Positions 18,474-24,411 of a DNA stretch of 24,411 bases are shown here, one piece after another. The notes beneath the pieces were generated by a model that did not search any database, was not told the origin of the DNA, and was given only the letters and a program-made list of their open reading frames with translations. The stretch is from Chara braunii (taxonomy: Eukaryota > Streptophyta > Charophyceae > Charales > Characeae): positions 3,903,793 through 3,928,203 of the forward strand of contig BFEA01000047.1 of assembly GCA_003427395.1 (NCBI GenBank). The letters are read 5' to 3'. The translations under genes and the position numbers were made by a program. Position 1 is the stretch's first letter; the number at the start of each line of letters is the position of its first letter.

Positions 18474-19536
18474 GCTGGAAACCGGGTCCAGCGTCCCATG
18501 ATATATCTTAAATAGCTCAGTGAAAAGAGTGACGCCCGTGTGCTGGAAACCGGGTCCAGCGTCCCAATCCAAATGATCACTTCCTTACCTATCCTACCTA
18601 TCCTGCAGCTGGGCCGGGGATTAGAGGGGGGGACTGGGGGGCACCAGTGGGATCTCCCTCCATCCCTTAATCCCTGCCATCCACCCACTATCCATAGGGC
18701 GCCTAGGAATAAGAATACCGAGGGAATGTATCTGGAATGCATCTAGAATGTATCTGCTGGAAACCGGGTCCAGCGCCCCTTGATAGCACATTACCCCACC
18801 CTTCTCAAGTCGGTTACTTGCCCTCCTTGCAGGTGTTCCGATTACAGACCAGAGCAACAGCAACAGGAGGTTCTGAACTCTTTTTTCATAACACTACAGT
18901 CTTGAGGGTGACGCCATTTGGCTGGAAACCGGGTCCAGCGTCTCATATCTGGCCTTTTCCTTCCTACTTAGCCTGCAGCATCGTTGGGTACTGGCGGGAG
19001 GCCCACCGGGGGGCACCGGAGGGGCCTCCCTCCCTCCCCAAACTCCTGCTCCCCTCCTACTATCCTCATGGCGTCCAGCGTCCCATCTACAGAATTATAC
19101 AGAAATTTTACAGAATTTTACAGAAATTTTACCGAAATTTTACTGAACAATCTCATGCCGAAAAGACAGACACCCCAGTGCTGGAAACCGGGTCCAGCGT
19201 CCCTTGTCCCGAGAATAACATCCCTGCCTACCCTGGGCTGCGTCCCATGCCCCGAGTCTAACGTCCCTGCCTACCCTGGGATGCATGGCTGAGAAAACGG
19301 ATCGCCTTCCGGCGCCTCTTTTGTATTGGACACTCAGGCTGAGACGGACCGTACAGATCTGTTTATCCCACCTACCCTGCAGTGTTTCCATCTGCCGCTG
19401 TGTCTCAGCTGTCCGTTAACTAAGCTTAGATTGTAGGGGACAGCCACCTGCTATCCTTCTGGCGCTCTATATGTTGAGACCTCCGAAGGAGACTGAGCCA
19501 GACAATACATTACCCATGCTGGAAACCGTGTCCAGC
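18474..19536 (-). repeat. Six copies of a 19-base hairpin, GCTGGA-N7-TCCAGC
   Basis: Copies at 18474-18492, 18542-18560, 18756-18774, 18921-18939, 19180-19198 and 19518-19536, all with perfect 6-bp stems. The loop is aaccggg in five and aaccgtg in the last. A half copy lies at 19072-19086. Most are followed on the plus strand by gtccca or gtccct. Spacing is 68, 214, 165, 259 and 338 bases, so this is an irregular tandem expansion, not a regular array. Confidence 0.85.
19089..19147. repeat. 10-11 bp tandem repeat (acagaaatttt)
   Basis: Five to six units of acagaat(ta)t, acagaaatttt, accgaaatttt and actgaa, alternating 10 and 11 bases, inside the L1b 3' UTR. Confidence 0.85.
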
Positions 19537-19799
19537 GTCCCATATCAGCGCTGCTCATCTAATCCGACCTGCTGTGTATCCATCTGCTGCTGTCCTTCTG
19601 CAGACCATAGGCTGAGCTTGTATTGAAGGGCCTAGAGGAACGGGGATAAACAGACAGAGGAGGTACCGAAGGGGCAGAGGGGAACAGAAGGGATCAGGGG
19701 TAGGGGGGGAGCAGGAGTAGGGGGACCACGGACCGCGGGGGCAGCCTCAAGTAGACAAAAGGGGGAAGCAGGGCGAAGGCTCAGACCAGCATACTATGA

Positions 19800-21650
19800 T
19801 CATGGGGGGAGGGCCTCTTCTAGTGCCAGTGGGTGGGGGGGGAAGGGGTCTGCAAATTCATGAGCCGGGCGTAACCTTTCGCCGGGATCGAGGTTTGTCC
19901 ACTCGTGGAAGATCAGCTGATAATCTCTTGCTATCTCCGTCCGGTGTCCTTCTGGCAGCTCTCCTCCCGACTGGCGATTCTCTGACCATCTCACCTCCGC
20001 CACCCATCCTTTCCTTTCCCCTCCCAACCAATCTTGACTGAAACAGGTTATGATCTTGTTGATGTCAGACCAGGAATTCGTTTGGTCCAATTTGTTTTTG
20101 GCCGCCTTCCATTGGGCCATAATTTCATGTTGGACTAACAGGCGTAATTGTTCTGTGACTTCACCTGCGTCGACCCGTGCCCCTTCCATTTCCAGAATGC
20201 ATCGTTTCCACCAGATGACCCACAGGACCGCCCGCCTGCCCAAATGAAACATGTTTTCCTCGAATGTGGCTCCCTGAATTGGGGGGTAATGTCCTAGTAA
20301 TATAGCCCTCCATTCCCATGGCCATTCTGCCTCGGGGACAATGTGTCGCCAGATCCTGTCCCAAACCCTCCAGAGCAAAACCGAAGTCGGGCATTGGAGG
20401 AAGATGTGTTCGATTGTTTCGGCCCTTTTCCTCTTTGGATAATTCAATAGGCAACTATGGCACCAGGGTAATGCCCGACCTTGCTGCTCCAGGCGGGTGT
20501 GATCTATCAACCAGTCATTTGTTGGCAGGCATCGGTGGGCTATTTGCCACTGAAGGGCCAAAATCTTAGCGGGTCGATTCCCAAATTGAGTGAACCAACG
20601 GATCGCTTGAGCAAGTTTCGGTCCACATTGAGATGTCGATACCACCTGTCTTCCACCGTCTGCCGCAATCTTCGTTTGGGGCGGAGCATACGATAGACTG
20701 ATTTCGTTTTTAGAGTGTGTAGGGTCAGTGGTTTTGTCAGCCCTTGTCTAGTCGTGACTGCCTGGGACCAATGCCACTCGTCGGGGTCGAAGGGAAGATC
20801 CTCAATTGGGGTTGTTGGGCGGTAGGCACATCTTCCTCTGCCATTGTCCAGAACCCTGATGCGGTATATGTTCGTTTTGTCCTTCCAAATAAACGGGTCC
20901 CGGTTGCCCCGTAAAGAGCCATCCCTTTGGATGGCGAAAATCTCAATTAGGGCCTGTGTTTGGTTGACAACGTGTACTTGCCCGATCTCCTCCTTATGCT
21001 TGGGCAGGCCCACCCAGTCTCCTTCTCTCAATTGGGGGCCTTTTCGTAGGATGCTATACCACTGGAGGGGGAAACTTTCTATCAGTTCATTTAGCGTCGA
21101 TTTCGTGCGGTGGCAGTAGCGTAGCCATGCACGCATCCTTTCTGCACTCTTCCAACATTTTCCCTCTATATCCCACAGATCCCCTACCCTAGTGGCGCCG
21201 TGTTTAACCCAACCTTTCCAAGGGGCTTCCGAGCTGCATCTTACCTGACCCAAAGCGTCCGTAATCAGACGATTCCCAAACAGCGGTTGTCTGAAAATTT
21301 CTTCCCATCGATCCGGATTGGGCCTGTCGGGCGGCGGGAGTTTCCTCCATGTGCGAAGTAAGCGCACCCAGTATGTGCTCACCGGGTTCCCAGTCTTGTC
21401 TTTCCTTGGAAGCTTCCAGTATCTGTCTTGTAGCCATACCAGGGGGTCAGTCTCCGGGGGGCCCTCTGGTGCCAGGGCAGCAATTTGGGCCAGGGCCAGT
21501 GGGGGCCAGGGGGAGGACGGAGAAAAGATGATGTGCTGAAAAGCCAGCGAAGTGTGAGAGCCTGGGATTGAGTGGCCGGGTCCACAATTCCTAGTCCTCC
21601 TCTGGTCCTGGGCTGAATCACTGAGTCCCAAGCTACGCGACTAATTGCGT
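19800..21650 (-). pseudogene. L1b ORF2, C-terminal half
   Basis: Reads from the RT thumb to the natural C-terminus: AISRVAW, GGLGIVDP, DPLVWLQDRYW, YWVRLLRTWRKLPPPDR, FRQPLFGN, WLRYCH, the GDWV module (about 21031-20846), SVYRMLRPK, then zf-RVT and ...FADPFPP, ending with TGA at 19802-19800. The zinc ligands are CHSC (Cys codons 20462-20460 and 20453-20451) with His and Cys near 20408-20391. It is much better preserved than L0 or L1a here: two long frames, 21631-20540 and 20645-19800, linked by a single frameshift near 20610, plus another shift near 21530. It provides the reference for reading the decayed copies. Confidence 0.9.
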
Positions 21651-21653
21651 GTG
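21651..21653. repeat. Short (gtg) flank repeat at the L1b 5' end
   Basis: Partner of 18345-18347. Confidence 0.5.
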
Positions 21654-22317
21654 GTTCAACCTAACGGAATCGAAAATTGGCGAAGGTGGCCTCTCTCCAA
21701 TGGCAGATAAAGAACATCGATGTCTTCCTACTAACGATTGACTGATTGACGTATTTTCCTTGGAGAAAAAGAAAATTGCATCTAGGTGGTGTAAATCCTG
21801 TAAATATGCCTTCCATAGTAGGCTGATCCCTGAAACTATAGAGCATATCTTCCGACAATGCCTAGGAGTTGTATGGTTATGGAGATAGTGGGATAAGGTA
21901 TGGAATCAACTGGGCCCACAGGTTCCATGGCCATGGGGCCGGAAAGAATTGTATTGGAATCATGGGTAGCCAGGCCATATGACCACTTCACACAAAATCT
22001 CTTCACCATGGGAAGGAGAGCGGTCATGTTGGCCATTTGGCTGAGGAGATGCACTTTTGAAATAGAGGGCGCCAGACTAGATGGCCCTGAATTCACCGAA
22101 ACTATTAAACTACAGGTTCAAACAGACATTACAACCAAACGGGAGCAGATGAAAGAAAAAATACAATACCGGTCCTGTGGGAAGAAATCTGCAAACATAT
22201 TCAAAGATTCATTGAATGTTGGCTTGGAGGAAACCAGGGAGGGAAAATGGGAAGAGTAAAATGGGGAGGGACTAAAGGAGGGGGCAATGAAGAAATAAGC
22301 AGAGACTATAGATTTAA
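21654..22317 (+). pseudogene. LINE L0, piece 3: zf-RVT and C-terminal region
   Basis: Resumes with WFNL, then HRCLPTND, a TGA at 21739 where L1a and L1b have Trp, LID, WCKSC (Cys at 21790 and 21799), EHIFRQC (His 21844, Cys 21859), and WR followed by TAG at 21886 where L1a has Trp. It then shifts frame into TMGRRAVMLAIWLRRCTFEIEGA, matching HLGRRAVLWVIWWKRCILEMEGA of L1b. It ends at RDYRF, where a 185-bp element is inserted. Confidence 0.87.
22313..22317 (+). repeat. Target-site duplication tttaa, left copy
   Basis: tttaa flanks the inverted-repeat element on both sides (22313-22317 and 22503-22507). Confidence 0.75.
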
Positions 22318-22502
22318 CCACCAGTACTTGGCTCATACATCGGCCGCGGGGCGTTGCCGTTAACGCCCCACACTTCCGGAGGCTTTGGGTAGTGGCGCCG
22401 CCAGCCAAAACAATTTTTTTTTGTTGCGCTGGCGGGTGGGCACGAAATGGCGTGCAGCCCGTTTTCAGGCTCGGCATCGATAGCTGGGCCAAGTACTGGT
22501 GG
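22318..22502. mobile_element. 185-bp terminal-inverted-repeat element (MITE-like)
   Basis: The first 15 bases, ccaccagtacttggc, are exactly the reverse complement of the last 15, gccaagtactggtgg. The element sits between tttaa copies. Inside are two more foldbacks: ggggcgtt/aacgcccc (about 22349-22370) and cgccagc/gctggcg around a T9 run (about 22399-22435). No coding capacity, so a non-autonomous DNA transposon. The superfamily is uncertain: if the duplication is read as ttaa, piggyBac or Kolobok types come into play, but the 5-base reading fits the ends better. It interrupts L0 between RDYRF and FEDW. Confidence 0.8.
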
Positions 22503-22739
22503 TTTAATATTTGAGGATTGGATAATGACAGATCCATCCATACCCCTGCATCCAAAGTTAGATTTTCCTGACCCCTTGCCACCAACCCCATCAGCTATGG
22601 TTCCAAGCTCCTGGTTTGGATATGATTGACGGGTGAGGAGTGTCTGTGTGAGCTTAAAGTTATGGCTCACAGCTCGAAGTGATCACTGTGCACTCAGTGA
22701 CTGGCCTTAACAACACCTTGGACTTTAAAAAAAAAAAAA
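22503..22739 (+). pseudogene. LINE L0, piece 4: ORF2 C-terminus, 3' UTR and poly(A)
   Basis: Continues with IFEDWIMTDPSIPL and LDFPDPLPPTP, matching FRDWTTVDPRIPL and FPDPFPP of L1a, and stops at 22627-22629. A short 3' UTR follows, with tail gtgatcac...ttaacaacaccttggacttt and 13 A at 22727-22739. The hairpin tcactg-tgcact-cagtga is at 22683-22700. This tail is unlike that of L1a and L1b, so L0 belongs to a different subfamily, or a different 3' end has been acquired. Confidence 0.75.
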
Positions 22740-22746
22740 GTGTCCA

Positions 22747-22820
22747 GTTAATGTAGCTCAGTGGTTAGAGCACCGGTTGGAAATGCGCATTGTGGTATGA
22801 GGTTGTGGGTTCAAATCTGC
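22747..22820 (+). promoter_or_regulatory. tRNA-like internal Pol III promoter (A box 22754-22764, B box 22807-22817)
   Basis: The A-box segment reads tagctcagtggttagagca, including a proper D-arm (gctc...gagc). The B box is gggttcaaatc. The T-stem and acceptor arms do not pair properly, so this is a tRNA-derived relic and not a working tRNA gene. Confidence 0.7.
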
Positions 22821-22829
22821 AGCCTTGTG

Positions 22830-22854
22830 CATGGACGCCAGCAGGGCGTCCATG
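22830..22854. repeat. Perfect 10-bp hairpin just after the tRNA-like head
   Basis: catggacgcc (22830-22839) and ggcgtccatg (22845-22854) flank the loop agcag. It follows the B box by 12 bases, so it would be in the transcript's 5' region. Confidence 0.85.
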
Positions 22855-23043
22855 GCTGGACATACACTATCCTCTGACCACTACATGGTTATGATTACAG
22901 ACCCTGCCTGTATTGGTCAGGGGATCAAGTTGTGGCTGTTGTATGCTGGTTCTGGGTTCCGCAGGGCTTGCTCGGGGTGTTGGTCTTGGTCGTTCGATTC
23001 TCCTCCCCGGTCTAATATACCACACACACGTGCTATTTCTGAT

Positions 23044-23100
23044 TGTTGCTCATGCGGTTGAGTCTTCCAGTTACATTTCATAGGTCACGGGTTCGAGCTT
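23044..23100 (+). promoter_or_regulatory. Second tRNA-like A/B box pair
   Basis: An A-box-like ttgctcatgcggttgagtc (23045-23063) is followed 25 bases later by a B-box-like cgggttcgagct (23088-23099). The overall length is close to that of a tRNA head. No full cloverleaf can be drawn. Confidence 0.45.
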
Positions 23101-23386
23101 GGTCACAGACTTTGGGGGGCGCTGTCCAGTCTGGCCCGTTATGCATGGTATTCTCAACACACATATAGTGCTGACATATGGCCTTCGGCCCCAGATATGA
23201 TTCATACTGCCTTCGGGTATACAACTGGCTTCTGGATGTATACACATACATCATAAAAAGCCTACATCCATGGCTTCCTGAGCACATACATATGGCCTAA
23301 GGGGTTACATGCATCTACAGTTGACTGGGGGAGGGGTAGAATAGACTTAGACTCTAGGGTATAGAATACGGTAGTTACCAGCAGGT

Positions 23387-23497
23387 CTGAGTTCCACCTA
23401 GCCAAGATAGGGGCCAGCTAGGGGAAGGACGGTAGGACTGTCAGTCTGAGTTCCGCCTGGCCTTGGGTAAGCTAGGGGAAGGACGGTAGGCTGTCCG
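23387..23497 (+). repeat. 59-bp tandem duplication
   Basis: ctgagttcc(a/g)cct(a/g)gcc...gctaggggaaggacggtagg starts at 23387 and again at 23446. The second copy is slightly shorter in its middle. Confidence 0.8.
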
Positions 23498-23839
23498 GCT
23501 GGGGTACTGACTGCTAGTTAGCTGTCCCCGAAAATAAAACCCAGGGGTCCATGATCTCTACAATAAGGATACGAGGTTGGTAGAATATAGTGGTGCCTAG
23601 CGTCCGAAGTTCCCGTACAGCGAGGCCTGTCCGATTTCGCTTCCACTGGGGCTGGGGTAATAGCTAGCCTTGGTGCCTATCACTACTGTCTGGTCCAAGT
23701 CACCCACCTAGCGGTTGGGTGATGGTCCTGAGTGGGTTACACTGAGGTAAGATAGTTGGGTTAGGGGGTACGCTGGGAGTATTGATGAGTGGTAGGGTGG
23801 GAGGTGACCTCGTATCTTAGGACTGCGAAGGCGCTCCCG
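23498..23839. other. Gene-free middle of the SINE-like unit
   Basis: No coding frame. A tcaccca/tgggtga inverted repeat (7 bp) lies near 23699-23722. Otherwise unique-looking sequence of mixed composition. Confidence 0.35.
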
Positions 23840-23915
23840 GTGATCACTGTGTGCCTCGTAATTAGCCTCTACAACATCCTGGACTTTTTTGGGAAAAAAA
23901 AAAAAAAAAAAAAAG

Positions 23916-23927
23916 ACTACCGGTAGT
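23916..23927. repeat. 12-bp perfect palindrome actaccggtagt
   Basis: Directly follows the A21 tract. It may belong to the flank of the SINE-like unit. Confidence 0.75.
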
Positions 23928-24010
23928 AACTATTGCTAGATTTGGCGCCCAGCAATGGGTGAAGATGTGCTGATTCACGAGTCTCTACATCCAATTGTTC
24001 AAACTCTCAT

Positions 24011-24056
24011 ATTCTTATTGTTAAAAGAGGAACATTCTTATTGTCAAAAGAGGAAC
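24011..24056 (+). repeat. 23-bp tandem duplication
   Basis: attcttattgttaaaagaggaac at 24011-24033 is followed at once by the same 23 bases with one change (t to c) at 24034-24056. Confidence 0.9.
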
Positions 24057-24133
24057 GCTGAGCCTTCTTTTCCCGTTGCCGTCACTTTCAGTGGCCTGAG
24101 AAGGATTGGTGGCCACGGCCAGTCAACACTGGT

Positions 24134-24215
24134 AACTCGCTGGGGCGAGTTGTGCCGCCCTGTAACCCGTTGCAATACGGGAGCATCGGGCCAAGTGAAA
24201 CGGTTTTCACCTTTT
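24134..24215 (+). ncRNA. Structured-RNA-like segment, possibly SRP(7SL)-derived
   Basis: Three consecutive perfect stems: aactcgc-tggg-gcgagtt (24134-24151), cccgt-tgcaat-acggg (about 24167-24182) and gtgaaa-cggt-tttcac (24195-24210), the last followed by ctttt, a Pol III-like terminator. Between stems 1 and 2 lies gtgccgccctgtaa. The order hairpin, then tgtaaccc, then a loop, then gggagcat resembles the Alu domain of plant SRP RNA. The match is topological with short shared words only, so it may be a 7SL-derived SINE fragment or coincidence. A plus-strand open frame (24008 to 24308 and upstream) crosses it without recognisable domains. Confidence 0.25.
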
Positions 24216-24411
24216 AGCAGTAGTGGATGCAGTACCCAGGGTTCGATCCCTAGACCTCACCCTACCCATGTACAGTATCTGTGTAGACCCCGAGAATTGA
24301 ACCTGTGACCTGTGTATTCGTAGGCAGTTGGTAGACCTGTCGTAGGTCCATAGACAGCAGGGGTTCGATCTGTAGGTCTATAGCGTAGGAGTCTTAGTGA
24401 GTTCTGGAAGC
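24216..24411. repeat. Cluster of B-box-like tRNA modules in both orientations
   Basis: Plus strand: gggttcgatccc at about 24239-24250 and ggggttcgatc at about 24360-24370. Minus strand: the reverse complement of gaattgaacctgtgacct (24294-24311) reads aggtcacaggttcaattc, also a B box. Imperfect repeats of tagacct/tagacctgt surround them. It looks like pieces of several tRNA-derived SINEs. The right edge is cut by the window. Confidence 0.45.

Larger units (their letters stand above)
18368..19799 (-). other. L1b 3' UTR with amplified hairpin repeats
   Basis: About 1.43 kb, twice the 3' UTR of L1a. It is built of degenerate units of roughly 160-340 bases. On the plus strand each unit contains gctggaaaccgggtccagc, a pyrimidine-rich ccctgcctaccctgcag-like segment and a ctatcctcatggcg-like segment. 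No coding potential. Confidence 0.7.
18348..21650 (-). mobile_element. L1b: 5'-truncated minus-strand LINE of the L1a family
   Basis: On the minus strand the order is the ORF2 C-terminal half (21650-19800), 3' UTR (19799-18368) and poly(A), seen as 20 T at 18348-18367. It begins in the RT thumb region (AISRVAW), so the EN and RT core are missing, as in abortive reverse transcription. It lies inside L0, splitting it between 18347 and 21654. Its protein and 3' end resemble L1a far more than L0. Confidence 0.9.
22747..23914 (+). mobile_element. SINE-like unit: tRNA-like head, LINE L0-type tail
   Basis: The head (about 22747-22820) has a perfect Pol III A box, tagctcagtgg, and a B box, gggttcaaatc, 42 bases apart. 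The tail (23840-23914) repeats the L0 3' end: gtgatcactgtg, then tacaacatcctggactttttt, then 21 A. A tRNA-type promoter plus a LINE 3' end is the standard SINE plan. At 1.17 kb it is long, and a second tRNA-like module and a tandem duplication lie inside, so it may be a composite of two or more units. No target-site duplication was found. Confidence 0.55.

Noticed and set aside
18474-19541. CRISPR-like array (six repeats of about 24 bp)
   Set aside because: Spacing varies from 68 to 338 bases, the intervals are themselves related, and the array lies in the 3' UTR of a eukaryotic LINE with poly(A).
17929-22739. Separate LINE fragments instead of one split copy
   Set aside because: The alignment resumes at the next residue after each insertion, and the codon spanning the L1b break reads as the expected Trp.
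22747-22820. Functional tRNA gene
   Set aside because: A and B boxes are good, but the acceptor and T stems do not pair and no sensible anticodon arm can be drawn.

Overview
This is a eukaryotic, non-coding-dominated, transposon-graveyard window. I see no intact host gene. The recognisable protein families are those of plant-type L1 (non-LTR, LINE) retrotransposons: an ORF1 with a DUF4283-like RNA-binding region followed by a zinc knuckle, and an ORF2 with apurinic endonuclease, reverse transcriptase and a plant-style zf-RVT zinc-binding region. That points to a repeat-rich plant or streptophyte-alga genome. The species cannot be fixed from the sequence alone.

Layout. 1-6158: gene-poor DNA with short tandem repeats, hairpins and a cluster of palindromes, plus the poly(A)-tailed relic of a LINE-like 3' end (about 1200-1422). 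6159-22739: one nested transposon stack. The host is an old plus-strand LINE (called L0 here), now in four pieces (6159-6708, 17929-18347, 21654-22317, 22503-22739). Into it went (i) L1a, a plus-strand LINE at 6709-17912 with a long repeat-bearing 5' UTR, ORF1, ORF2, 3' UTR, an A-rich tail and a 16-bp target-site duplication; (ii) L1b, a 5'-truncated minus-strand LINE at 18348-21650; and (iii) a 185-bp terminal-inverted-repeat element at 22318-22502. L1a was itself hit, inside its reverse transcriptase region, by a GC-rich element (13669-14581) that holds a 448-base run of N. Taking out each insertion with one copy of its duplication rejoins the interrupted protein alignment. It does so exactly in frame at the L1a, L1b and GC-rich-element sites, and with a one-base offset at the 185-bp element.

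22740-24411: tRNA-like Pol III promoter modules, hairpins and short tandem duplications. A SINE-like unit (22747-23914) starts with a tRNA-like head and ends with a poly(A)-preceding tail that matches the tail of L0, as expected for a SINE parasitising a LINE.

All LINE reading frames are dead. Many of their stops sit where the sister copies have tryptophan, a G-to-A decay pattern. The points of most interest are a conserved module between the RT thumb and the zf-RVT region in all three LINE copies, a 19-base hairpin repeated through the LINE 3' UTRs, the SINE/LINE shared tail, and an SRP-RNA-like fold near 24130-24215.
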